A stretch of 7,469 nt of DNA from Sphaerochaeta sp. GTDB lineage: Bacteria; Spirochaetota; Spirochaetia; Sphaerochaetales; Sphaerochaetaceae. The DNA is taken from assembly GCA_003446545.1 (NCBI GenBank), contig DMAO01000189.1:1-7469 (forward strand). The letters run 5' to 3'. The notes under the pieces were generated by a model that saw only the letters and a program-made list of their open reading frames with translations, searched no databases and was not told where the DNA came from. Positions within the stretch are counted from its first letter, which is position 1; every line of letters begins with the position of its first letter. The translations under genes were made by a program, and so were the position numbers. This document shows positions 1-5,705 of this stretch, piece after piece.

Positions 1-212
1 TTTTATAAGAATAGATAAATGTATATTTTATATGTAATTAATCATAAATAATGTTAGTTTTACTTGTGACAGCAGGGTAGGAGTAAGTGGTAGAAGTATT
101 GTTGGTGTGAATTTTCACCACTTTTAGCTATGCTATGTTTTCTCCACCTTTAGTGACTTCTGTTAGAAGTAGTGTATAAGAACTGTATGTTTCTAGCGAG
201 TATTGCAAGAAT
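1..212. other. AT-rich upstream non-coding region
   Basis: No gene is supported here. The first 60 bases are very AT-rich. An operator-like imperfect palindrome, GTGAA-TT-TTCAC, lies at 107-118. The octamer ATGTAATT at 32-39 repeats one arm of the inverted repeat that sits directly before livJ (401-408). Two short near-repeats are visible: TAGAAGTA at about 91 and 165, and CCAC(T/C)TTTAG at about 118 and 145. No tRNA, rRNA or end of an upstream gene was recognised. Confidence 0.5.
153..180 (+). promoter_or_regulatory. Candidate distal promoter of the liv operon
   Basis: GTGACT (153-158, 4 of 6 matches to the -35 consensus) is followed after 16 bp by TATAAG (175-180, 5 of 6 matches to the -10 consensus). 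Initiation would fall near 187, about 25 nt before the ATG of the small leucine-rich ORF at 213. This would give livJ a leader of about 230 nt. The assignment is pattern matching only, and AT-rich DNA often yields such matches by chance. Confidence 0.25.
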
Positions 213-329
213 ATGCAGGTACTAGGGTTTCTCCTCCCTTACTATATATATAGGGAAGAACAGGGGGGGCTATTTTTATTGTTGTCTTTCTCTTTGGCCT
301 GCCTGTGTCTTTCTGGTACAGGGAGGTAG
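213..329 (+). CDS. Possible leucine-rich leader peptide (38 aa) upstream of livJ
   Basis: An ATG at 213 opens a 38-codon frame ending at TAG 327-329. Ten of the 38 residues are leucine, and seven of the 14 residues at positions 20-33 are leucine. The leucine codons there are CTA, TTA, TTG, TTG, TTG, CTG and CTT, whereas the liv genes favour CTT, CTG and CTC. The end of the frame runs through an imperfect hairpin (298-326) that is followed by T-rich runs. That order of leader codons, hairpin and T tract resembles transcription attenuators of amino acid operons. Against it, no clear Shine-Dalgarno precedes the ATG, and a T/C-rich strand encodes Leu, Phe, Ser and Cys by default. A G7 run (263-269) lies inside the frame. 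This is speculative. Confidence 0.22.
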   Translation: MQVLGFLLPYYIYREEQGGLFLLLSFSLACLCLSGTGR

Positions 330-350
330 CTACATTTTTGCACTTTTTTT
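298..350 (+). terminator. Attenuator-like hairpin with T-rich tail before livJ
   Basis: CCT-G-CCTGT (298-306) can pair with ACAGG-G-AGG (318-322, 323, 324-326), with one G-G mismatch and an 11-nt loop. T5 at 334-338 and T7 at 344-350 follow. The first T run starts about 7 nt after the stem base, so this is not a canonical intrinsic terminator. It may be a weak or conditional one. It overlaps the last codons of the leucine-rich ORF. Confidence 0.25.
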
Positions 351-360
351 CACATTTTTC

Positions 361-390
361 TTGTATCACGGGGATTCTTTACGCAATAAT
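361..390 (+). promoter_or_regulatory. Candidate proximal promoter of livJ
   Basis: TTGTAT (361-366, 3 of 6) is followed after 18 bp by AATAAT (385-390, 5 of 6). Initiation would be near 397, inside the inverted repeat at 392-407, which would then be placed as an operator. The leader to the livJ ATG would be only about 23 nt but would still contain the GGAGG at 409-413. Confidence 0.3.
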
Positions 391-391
391 G

Positions 392-407
392 ATTACATCT
401 ATGTAAT
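392..407. promoter_or_regulatory. 7-bp inverted repeat, likely operator of livJ
   Basis: ATTACAT (392-398) and ATGTAAT (401-407) form a perfect inverted repeat with a 2-bp spacer, ending one base before the run into the ribosome binding site GGAGG (409-413). The 16-bp dyad has the size of a dimeric repressor site and overlaps the predicted start of transcription. As RNA it could also form a small hairpin beside the RBS. The binding protein is not identifiable from sequence. Confidence 0.45.
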
Positions 408-419
408 TGGAGGACTTGT

Positions 420-1583
420 ATGAAGAAACTGACTGTTGTCTTGTTAGTTGTGCTTCTTTTGGGCTCTGTAGTCTTTGCCGCTGGTAGCAGCGAAGCTAAG
501 AATGGTGTAAAAGAAGTGGTTATTGGTGTATTCGAGCCCCTAACCGGTGAAAACGGTGGTGGCGGATACCAGGAAGTCTTGGGCATGCGGTATGCCAACG
601 TCGTCTATCCCACTGTTCAGATCAATGGGGAGACGTACAATGTAAGACTTGTCGAAGCGGACAACAAGAGCGACAAGACCGAAGCTGTCACTGCTGCACA
701 GAGTCTCATCTCCAGCGGTGCTTCTGTCATCCTCGGCTCTTATGGTTCCGGTGTGTCCATTGCAGCTGGTGACATTTTCCTTGACAACAAGATCCCAGCC
801 ATTGGTGCTTCCTGCACAAACCCCCAGGTTACGCAGAGCAATGACTACTACTTCCGCGTATGTTTCCTCGATCCCTTCCAGGGAACGGTCATGGCCAACT
901 ATGCTTGGCAGGATGGTGCGAAGAAGGCCGCTGTCATTACCCAGCTAGGGGACGACTACTCCTCAGGTCTTGGTAACTTCTTCAGCAAGGCTTTCACTGA
1001 ACTTGGTGGTAATGTAGTAAGCGAACAGCGCTTCCAGACAAACACCACAGACTTCAAGTCCATCCTGACCAACATCAAGGCAGCAAACCCCGATGTAATC
1101 TTTGCCCCGTCATCCATCGCCACCGCCCCTCTTATCATCAAGCAGGCTCGTGAACTTGGGATGACAGCTAAGATCATGGCAGGCGACACGTGGGAAAACT
1201 CCTCCATCATCGAGAATGCTGGCATAAGTGCCGAAGGCGTTGTCCTTTCCACATTCTTTGACGATGCAGATCCTGCCACCGCTGAAGCTGAATCCTTTAT
1301 CAAGGGCTTCAAGCCTTACCTAGTAGAGAACAAGCAGGATCAGATCATCCCCGCTGTTTCCGCTCTTGGCTACGATGCGTACATCACAGCCCTGAAGGCC
1401 ATCGAAAAGGCTAACTCCACTAAGGGTCCTGCCATTCGTGAAGCCCTTGTTGGAATTTCTGTTGAAGGTGTAACTGGAAAGATTACCTTTGACTCCAATG
1501 GTGATGCCGATAAGGACATGGCATTCATCAAGACAGTCAAGGACGGCCAGTTCAAGTTCCTGAAGACCGTCAGCGTCCTGTAA
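420..1583 (+). CDS. livJ: Branched-chain amino acid ABC transporter, periplasmic substrate-binding protein
   Basis: This is the 387-residue periplasmic receptor of a Liv/HAAT-family uptake system (Peripla_BP_6, class I binding protein fold). It captures the substrate and delivers it to LivHMGF. The N-terminus is a signal peptide: two lysines, a hydrophobic core to about residue 19, and a probable signal peptidase I cut after Ala20. There is no lipobox cysteine, so it should be soluble in the periplasm. Family landmarks are a Val-Ile-Gly-Val-Phe-Glu-Pro-Leu-Thr-Gly strand near residues 34-43, GSYGSG (106-111) and GASCTNP (129-135), which line the ligand site in this family, FRVCFLDPFQG (145-155), and GDDYSSG (177-183). 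The start is set by GGAGG at 409-413 with a 6-nt spacer. Length matches the family (E. coli LivJ is about 367). The gene is followed by a strong hairpin and then by the permease genes. Leu/Ile/Val specificity is inferred from family, not proven, so the symbol could equally be livK or another HAAT receptor. Confidence 0.93.
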   Translation: MKKLTVVLLVVLLLGSVVFAAGSSEAKNGVKEVVIGVFEPLTGENGGGGYQEVLGMRYANVVYPTVQINGETYNVRLVEADNKSDKTEAVTAAQSLISSGASVILGSYGSGVSIAAGDIFLDNKIPAIGASCTNPQVTQSNDYYFRVCFLDPFQGTVMANYAWQDGAKKAAVITQLGDDYSSGLGNFFSKAFTELGGNVVSEQRFQTNTTDFKSILTNIKAANPDVIFAPSSIATAPLIIKQARELGMTAKIMAGDTWENSSIIENAGISAEGVVLSTFFDDADPATAEAESFIKGFKPYLVENKQDQIIPAVSALGYDAYITALKAIEKANSTKGPAIREALVGISVEGVTGKITFDSNGDADKDMAFIKTVKDGQFKFLKTVSVL

Positions 1584-1599
1584 CCTACTGATCTGTACA

Positions 1600-1627
1600 C
1601 TGTCGGGATGGGTAACCATCCCGACAG
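1600..1627 (+). terminator. 12-bp GNRA-loop hairpin after livJ
   Basis: The stem CTGTCGGGATGG (1600-1611) pairs perfectly with CCATCCCGACAG (1616-1627) around a GTAA loop, a GNRA-type tetraloop. It starts 16 bp after the livJ stop. The following bases are T-rich but interrupted (GTCTTGGTTTGCTTTTG), and T6 at 1655-1660 is too far away for classic intrinsic termination. It is therefore more likely a partial terminator or a 3' stabiliser of the livJ message, giving more binding protein than permease. No gene fills the 246-bp gap to livH. Confidence 0.6.
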
Positions 1628-1693
1628 GTCTTGGTTTGCTTTTGTATTTGGTAGTTTTTTCTAGTGTTTTCTGGGTCTTGCCTTTGCCTTTTC

Positions 1694-1722
1694 TTGTTTT
1701 GGTGATTTCTCTTCCCTAATAT
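1694..1722 (+). promoter_or_regulatory. Candidate internal promoter for livHMGF
   Basis: TTGTTT (1694-1699) and TAATAT (1717-1722, 4 of 6) are separated by 17 bp, in the gap between the livJ hairpin and livH. Initiation would be near 1729 and leave a leader of about 100 nt containing the structured element at 1779-1824. The -35 match is weak. The stretch from about 1700 to 1790 is also C-rich and G-poor. Confidence 0.22.
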
Positions 1723-1778
1723 TGTCCCCTTAGCTAGCACCTGCTACTATCACCTTTACCTTTAATCCCATCGAACCT

Positions 1779-1824
1779 CGAACCGTTCTCCTTCCTGAGA
1801 ACGCCCAGTTCGGATATGGAGAAC
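1779..1824 (+). promoter_or_regulatory. Mutually exclusive hairpins controlling the livH ribosome binding site (candidate)
   Basis: CGTTCTC (1784-1790) can pair with GAGAACG (1797-1803) around a CTTCCT loop. An outer CGAAC (1779-1783) with GTTCG (1808-1812) extends this across a 4-nt bulge. The same GTTCTCC (1785-1791) is also a perfect complement of GGAGAAC (1818-1824), which is the Shine-Dalgarno of livH. One fold leaves the RBS free and the other hides it. Upstream lies a perfect tandem 7-mer, TCGAACC (1771-1777 and 1778-1784). The pairing is visible in the sequence; a regulatory role is inference. Confidence 0.35.
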
Positions 1825-1829
1825 CTGTA

Positions 1830-2711
1830 ATGAGTATGACAACCATCCTGCAGCACTGCCTGACAGGTATTTCGCTTGGAGGGGCCTACGCCCTTATCGC
1901 CATCGGCTACACGCTGGTGTACGGCATCCTTCGTCTGATCAACTTCGCCCATGGCGATATCTTCATGATGGCAGGCTATTTCATGATCTTCGCCCTAGCC
2001 AGCTTTCCCTGGCCTGTGGCCATCATCATTACCCTGGTTGTCACCACGGTAATGGGAATAGGCATAGAGAGGTTTGCCTACAAGCCGTTACGGAATGCCC
2101 CTCGCATGTCAATTATGATAAGTGCAATCGGAGTCTCGTACCTGTTGCAGAATCTCTCCACCTACCTGTTCACTGCAATTCCCCGCGGCTACCCTGAACT
2201 GCCGTACCTCAAGAAAATCTACCAGATAGGAGAGCTCAGCGCCTCCTTTGTCACTATCCTTACCCCCATCCTTACTATAGTGCTGGTATTCGTCCTTATG
2301 ATCCTGGTCAACAAGACCAAGACCGGTATGGCCATGCGTGCAACCAGCAAGGACTTTGAGACTGCCAAGCTTATGGGTATCAACATCAACCGCGTTGTAT
2401 CGGTGACCTTTGCCATCGGGTCTCTGCTTGCCGGTATCGGGTCCATCCTCTACTTCACCGACCGAATGTCGGTGACACCCTTCTCAGGGACCCTGCCTGG
2501 TTTGAAGTGTTTCGTAGCCGCCGTATTCGGAGGTATCGGAAACATCCCAGGGGCTGTGGTAGGAGGATTTTTCATCGGTATCGTAGAGACTCTTCTCGTA
2601 GCACTTGGCTATTCGACCTTTTCCGATGCCTTTACCTTCCTACTCCTTATCATCATGTTGCTCGTAAAACCGACAGGCCTCTTTGGCGAAAAAAATGTGG
2701 AGAAGGTGTAA
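1830..2711 (+). CDS. livH: Branched-chain amino acid ABC transporter permease LivH
   Basis: This 293-residue polytopic inner-membrane protein is one half of the transport channel of the Liv system (BPD_transp_2 family) and pairs with LivM. The opening region, GISLGGAYALIAIGYTLVYG (13-32) followed by INFAHGD (37-43), is the hallmark of LivH. The cytoplasmic coupling loop that contacts the ATPases is recognisable at about 166-184 (GMAMRATSKDFETAKLMGI). AVFGGIGNIPGAVVGG (231-246) and the C-terminal KPTGLFGEKNVEKV (280-293) are also typical. Length is near that of E. coli LivH (308). GGAG at 1818-1821 lies 8 nt before the ATG at 1830, which favours this start over the second ATG at 1836. The stop is 2 bp from livM, so the two are cotranscribed. 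Confidence 0.95.
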   Translation: MSMTTILQHCLTGISLGGAYALIAIGYTLVYGILRLINFAHGDIFMMAGYFMIFALASFPWPVAIIITLVVTTVMGIGIERFAYKPLRNAPRMSIMISAIGVSYLLQNLSTYLFTAIPRGYPELPYLKKIYQIGELSASFVTILTPILTIVLVFVLMILVNKTKTGMAMRATSKDFETAKLMGININRVVSVTFAIGSLLAGIGSILYFTDRMSVTPFSGTLPGLKCFVAAVFGGIGNIPGAVVGGFFIGIVETLLVALGYSTFSDAFTFLLLIIMLLVKPTGLFGEKNVEKV

Positions 2712-2713
2712 GC

Positions 2714-3847
2714 ATGAGAATTAAAAGAAATACCCTATTAACCACTACTGTTTTTGCCCTGCTTGTCGTATTCCTCTACTGGCTGAGTGCCAACCGCATG
2801 CAGAATGGTATGCTTGTATCAGTCTTGCAGAAGGGAGTCATCTTTGCCCTGGTTGCAGTCTCCATGAACCTGCTCAACGGGTTTACCGGGCTGTTCAGCC
2901 TTGGACAGGCCGGCTTCATGTCCATCGGAGCCTATACCACTGCCATCCTCATCATTCCGGTAAAAAGCCTCGATGGTGTGTACTATATGAATGGTGTGCA
3001 TCCTGGAATTAGGGCCCTTAAGATGGTTGTTGCCGACTCTCCTGCCTTTGTGCAGAGCATCTTTCCGTTTGTCGCACTGCTTCTGGGTGGCTTGCTAGCC
3101 GCAGGCATTGCAGCCATTGTAGGGGTTGCAGTACTCAGGCTGAAGAGCGACTACCTTGCCATAGCAACCTTGGGCCTTTCGGAGATAGTGCGTGCCATTT
3201 TCTCCTCCCCCCAGTTTGACCAGATTACCAACGGCTCGTACGGCCTGAACAAGATCCCAACCTTCCCAGAGATGGCTTGGGGCCTCATCCCTTCGTTGCT
3301 GACGCCCTTTATCGTGGTGGGCTTCTGTGTTGTCTTTATCCTGCTGCTGATAAACTCCTCCTACGGAAGGGCCTTCAAGGCCATCCGTGAGGATGAGATT
3401 GCAGCAGAGGCAATGGGCATCAACCTGTACAAGCACAAGTCCATGAGCTTCGTGGTCAGCTCGTTCTTCTCTGCTGTTGCAGGAGGGCTCCTGGCAATGT
3501 ACATGCGCTCCATCGAGGCAAAAACGTTCTCCATTACCATGACCTATGACATCCTGCTCATTGTAGTCATCGGTGGCATCGGTAGTGTGACCGGCAGTAT
3601 CCTCAGTGCATTTTTGGTAACGATCGCAAAGGAGTGGTGGTTGAGATTCTTTGACCAGCCGCTCTTTTTCGGTGGCTGGCAGGTTCCACTGTTCAGGACC
3701 GGCTTTAGGATGGTCATCTTCTCCATCCTCCTGATGGTGGTGGTTCTGATCTACCGCAAAGGGTTGATGGGCAGCACCGAATTCAGCTGGGACCGTCTCA
3801 TAGGACGCTTCCGGCGCACAAAGAATAGTGAAGGGGGTGCAGCATGA
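2714..3847 (+). CDS. livM: Branched-chain amino acid ABC transporter permease LivM
   Basis: This 377-residue polytopic membrane protein is the second half of the channel. After a short basic N-terminus, the first membrane helix spans about residues 8-25. The LivM core follows: ALVAVSMNLLNGFTGLFSLG (45-64) and QAGFMSIGAY (65-74), LKSDYLAIATLGLSEIVR (143-160), ITNGSYGLNKIP (171-182), and the ATPase-contacting loop GRAFKAIREDEIAAEAMGIN (218-237). VVIGGIGSVTGSILSAF (284-300) is the late conserved helix pair. It is shorter than E. coli LivM (425), which has an extra N-terminal region; this is common. The frame is open further upstream (to an ATG at 2507), but that part lies inside livH. GGAGAAGG (2699-2706) sets the ATG at 2714. 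The TGA overlaps the livG ATG. Confidence 0.95.
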   Translation: MRIKRNTLLTTTVFALLVVFLYWLSANRMQNGMLVSVLQKGVIFALVAVSMNLLNGFTGLFSLGQAGFMSIGAYTTAILIIPVKSLDGVYYMNGVHPGIRALKMVVADSPAFVQSIFPFVALLLGGLLAAGIAAIVGVAVLRLKSDYLAIATLGLSEIVRAIFSSPQFDQITNGSYGLNKIPTFPEMAWGLIPSLLTPFIVVGFCVVFILLLINSSYGRAFKAIREDEIAAEAMGINLYKHKSMSFVVSSFFSAVAGGLLAMYMRSIEAKTFSITMTYDILLIVVIGGIGSVTGSILSAFLVTIAKEWWLRFFDQPLFFGGWQVPLFRTGFRMVIFSILLMVVVLIYRKGLMGSTEFSWDRLIGRFRRTKNSEGGAA

Positions 3848-4683
3848 GTACCATCCTCCTGAAGACAGAACATGTGACCATGCAGTTTGGCGGTGTCGTT
3901 GCTGTCGATGACCTCAACATAGAGATCCCCGAAGGGAAGATCACAGCCCTTATCGGTCCTAACGGGGCCGGTAAGACCACTGCCTTCAATGTCATAACCG
4001 GTGGCTACCAGGCTACCAACGGCAGGGTGACCTTCGACGGTCACGTCATTGGCGAGAACTACCCCCGTTCGAAGATGAAAAAGATCTACAACGGGACCTA
4101 CAAGACTCTGAACGAACACCAGGTTATCAACACCCCGGACAAGATCACACGCCTGGGTATGGCAAGGACCTTCCAGAACATCAGGCTGTTCAAGGACCTG
4201 ACCGTATTTGAGAATGTCCTTATCGCCATGCACGGCCACATCAAGGCGGGTATGTTACGTTCGACCTTCAAGCTTAACAAAGAGGAAGAGCTGATGATGA
4301 ACCAGGAGGCAGACAAGCTCCTGCATAGTGTTAATCTGCACATGCATAGGGATGAGAAGTCCTCTTCCCTTCCCTATGGCATGCAACGCAAGCTCGAGAT
4401 CGCGAGGGCTCTGGCCACAGGGCCCAAGCTCCTGCTGCTTGACGAACCGGCGGCTGGAATGAACCCCAAGGAGACTGAAGAGCTTGCGCTCTTCATCCAG
4501 GAGATCAAGGAGACCTTCTCGCTGACGGTATTCCTTATCGAGCACCATATGGACCTGGTCATGGACATTTCGGACAAGATTTATGTGCTCGACTATGGTA
4601 AGACCATAGCACTGGGGACAGCGAATGAGGTTCAGAACGATCCTGCCGTCATCAGGGCATATTTGGGAGTTGAAGAAGCATGA
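3844..4683 (+). CDS. livG: Branched-chain amino acid ABC transporter ATP-binding protein LivG
   Basis: This 279-residue cytoplasmic ATPase binds and hydrolyses ATP together with LivF to drive transport. Walker A is GPNGAGKT (38-45), the Q-loop glutamine is Q111 in RTFQNIRLF, and the signature segment is LPYGMQRKLEIARAL (176-190), the usual LivG variant of LSGGQ. Walker B is LLLLDEP with catalytic E201, and the switch histidine is H234 in IEHHMDLV. The protein is about 24 residues longer than E. coli LivG (255). The excess sits mostly at about residues 68-98, between Walker A and the Q-loop, where the usual short GLPPHRIARLG-type segment is replaced by a longer basic/aromatic one. The start overlaps the livM stop (ATGA) and is preceded by AGGGGG (about 3832-3837), so translation is probably coupled. 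Confidence 0.95.
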   Translation: MSTILLKTEHVTMQFGGVVAVDDLNIEIPEGKITALIGPNGAGKTTAFNVITGGYQATNGRVTFDGHVIGENYPRSKMKKIYNGTYKTLNEHQVINTPDKITRLGMARTFQNIRLFKDLTVFENVLIAMHGHIKAGMLRSTFKLNKEEELMMNQEADKLLHSVNLHMHRDEKSSSLPYGMQRKLEIARALATGPKLLLLDEPAAGMNPKETEELALFIQEIKETFSLTVFLIEHHMDLVMDISDKIYVLDYGKTIALGTANEVQNDPAVIRAYLGVEEA

Positions 4684-5393
4684 GTCTATTGGAAATACGT
4701 GACCTAAAGGTATGTTATGGCGGTATCGTTGCCCTCAATGGCATCTCCTTCGATGTCAACGAGAGTGAGATCGTCACCCTTATCGGAGCCAATGGGGCTG
4801 GCAAGTCCACCACCCTGCGATCCATCATGGGCCTTGTGCCCCTGACCAGCGGAACCATCTTCTACGATGGGGTGAAGATCAACGGCATGGAAACCCGTAA
4901 GATTGTGGAGATGGGCCTTGTACTGGTTCCGGAAGGCAGAAGGGTATTCCCCAACCTGACGACACTGGAGAACCTGAAGATCGGAGGCTATCTCCAGGAT
5001 AGCAAGAACGAGCAGAAGGCTCTTGAGCATGTCTATGAACTGTTCCCCCGCCTGCAGGAGAGACACTGGCAGCTGGCAGGGACCCTCTCGGGAGGCGACC
5101 AGCAGATGCTGGCAGTAGGACGTGCCCTTATGGCCAATCCTAAGGTCATCATGATGGATGAGCCCTCCTTGGGACTTGCCCCCTTGGTGGTGAAGGATAT
5201 CTTTTCCATCATACGGAAGATAAACGAGGAAGGTGTAACTGTCCTGCTCATCGAGCAGAACGCCAACGTAGCCCTCAAGACAGCCCACCAGGGCTATGTC
5301 ATGGAGACAGGCAACATCACCAACCACGGGCCGGGGCGTGAGCTGCTGGAGAATGTGGATATCAGATCTGCCTACCTTGGGAAGTCCAAGTAG
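4680..5393 (+). CDS. livF: Branched-chain amino acid ABC transporter ATP-binding protein LivF
   Basis: This 237-residue ATPase is the partner of LivG, the same length as E. coli LivF. Walker A is GANGAGKS (36-43), the LivF-type Q-loop region is VPEGRRVFPNLTTLENL (83-99), and the signature is LSGGDQQMLAVGRALM (136-151). Walker B is VIMMDEPSLGLAP with catalytic E161. The switch position reads LLIEQNAN, with Gln193 where most ABC ATPases have His; this is normal for LivF. The signature has Asp140 where LivF usually has Glu, a mild change. The ATG at 4680 overlaps the livG stop (ATGA), with GGGAG at 4665-4669 ten bases upstream. It is the last gene of the operon and is followed by a large hairpin structure. 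Confidence 0.95.
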   Translation: MSLLEIRDLKVCYGGIVALNGISFDVNESEIVTLIGANGAGKSTTLRSIMGLVPLTSGTIFYDGVKINGMETRKIVEMGLVLVPEGRRVFPNLTTLENLKIGGYLQDSKNEQKALEHVYELFPRLQERHWQLAGTLSGGDQQMLAVGRALMANPKVIMMDEPSLGLAPLVVKDIFSIIRKINEEGVTVLLIEQNANVALKTAHQGYVMETGNITNHGPGRELLENVDIRSAYLGKSK

Positions 5394-5405
5394 GCAAGCA
5401 AGAGA

Positions 5406-5490
5406 GCTGTCCATAATTTGCATGAATACCGTACAGGAGGGGGAAACCCCTCCTGTACTAATATAGCTGTGGGACAGCACCTTTTGGTTT
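5406..5490 (+). terminator. Nested hairpins ending the liv operon
   Basis: The inner stem GTACAGGAGGGG (5431-5442) pairs perfectly with CCCCTCCTGTAC (5447-5458) around a GAAA tetraloop (GNRA type). An outer 7-bp pair, GCTGTCC (5406-5412) with GGACAGC (5472-5478), encloses it. GCTGT (5466-5470) can instead make a small local hairpin with ACAGC (5474-5478). CCTTTTGGTTTTC follows from about 5480 as the T-rich tail. Together they probably end or stabilise the livF transcript. The U tract is interrupted, so termination may be partial. Confidence 0.6.
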
Positions 5491-5506
5491 TCTCTTCCAA
5501 AAAAAG

Positions 5507-5551
5507 AAAAAGAATTGGGGGAAAAAGAAGAATTGGAAAAAGAGAAGAATT
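5507..5551 (+). repeat. Three imperfect 15-bp tandem repeats, purine-rich
   Basis: Units start at 5507, 5522 and 5537. Each begins AAAAAGA and continues to GAATT with a variable tail: AAAAAGAATTGGGGG, AAAAAGAAGAATTGG, AAAAAGAGAAGAATT. The + strand from about 5499 to 5600 is nearly all A and G. It lies between the liv terminator and the AlbA-domain gene. It may be an intrinsically bent or slippage-prone tract. No gene is supported in it. Confidence 0.6.
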
Positions 5552-5559
5552 TTACCAAA

Positions 5560-5589
5560 AACGTAAAAATATCGGGAAGAACGTAAAAA
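5560..5589 (+). repeat. Pair of 10-bp direct repeats AACGTAAAAA
   Basis: AACGTAAAAA occurs at 5560-5569 and 5580-5589, exactly 20 bp apart, about two helical turns. The second copy's GTAAAAA (5583-5589) can also pair with TTTTTAC (5601-5607). TTTTAC (5550-5555) can pair with GTAAAA (5563-5568). Same-face spacing suits a protein-binding site, but low-complexity A-rich DNA yields such repeats easily. Confidence 0.4.
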
Positions 5590-5628
5590 GAAGGAATAAA
5601 TTTTTACATTGTTGCTAAAAAAATTAAC

Positions 5629-5642
5629 TTGTTTGCAAACAA
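5629..5642. promoter_or_regulatory. 14-bp perfect palindrome, candidate operator of the downstream gene
   Basis: TTGTTTGCAAACAA is a perfect palindrome with no spacer, located 68 bp before the ATG at 5711. Its size and symmetry suit a dimeric regulator. The protein could be the downstream AlbA-domain protein itself or an unlinked repressor; neither can be shown here. No convincing -35/-10 pair was found around it. Confidence 0.4.
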
Positions 5643-5697
5643 ATGAAAAATACCCTGCAGAAGTGAAAATATTTGGTATGCTTTTCATATGTCCAGT

Positions 5698-5705
5698 AGG
5701 GGGAG
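5698..5705 (+). promoter_or_regulatory. Ribosome binding site fixing the start at 5711
   Basis: AGGGGGAG ends 5 nt before the ATG at 5711. The reading frame is open further upstream, to a TTG at 5609 and an ATG at 5678, but neither has a comparable Shine-Dalgarno. The extra 34 residues show no domain resemblance. Confidence 0.7.

Noticed and set aside
51..80. Tiny ORF encoding MLVLLVTAG, rich in Leu and Val, upstream of livJ
   Set aside because: Nine codons with no Shine-Dalgarno and no promoter placed to transcribe it. It lies 340 bp from livJ with no adjacent terminator hairpin. Such short frames arise by chance in AT-rich DNA.
235..256. CTATATATATAG palindrome (242-253) flanked by TCCCT/AGGGA as a promoter or hairpin
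   Set aside because: A TA repeat is self-complementary by nature. No -35 element lies at a suitable distance, and the flanking stem is only 5 bp.
2507..2713. Upstream extension of the livM frame to an ATG at 2507
   Set aside because: It lies wholly inside livH, encodes an arginine-rich shadow peptide, and has no ribosome binding site. The ATG at 2714 has GGAGAAGG and begins a normal LivM N-terminus.
4704..5558. 284-codon minus-strand open frame across livF
   Set aside because: It is antisense to a fully recognisable LivF with all ATPase motifs. Its translation has no family features and is a codon-bias shadow.
5507..5607. A-rich repeats considered as a CRISPR array
   Set aside because: Units are contiguous 15-bp degenerate repeats without spacers of regular length, and no cas gene is nearby.
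5418..5618. 66-codon + strand frame between livF and the AlbA-domain gene
   Set aside because: It runs through the terminator hairpin and the A-rich repeats, giving a low-complexity Lys/Arg-rich peptide with no credible start signal.
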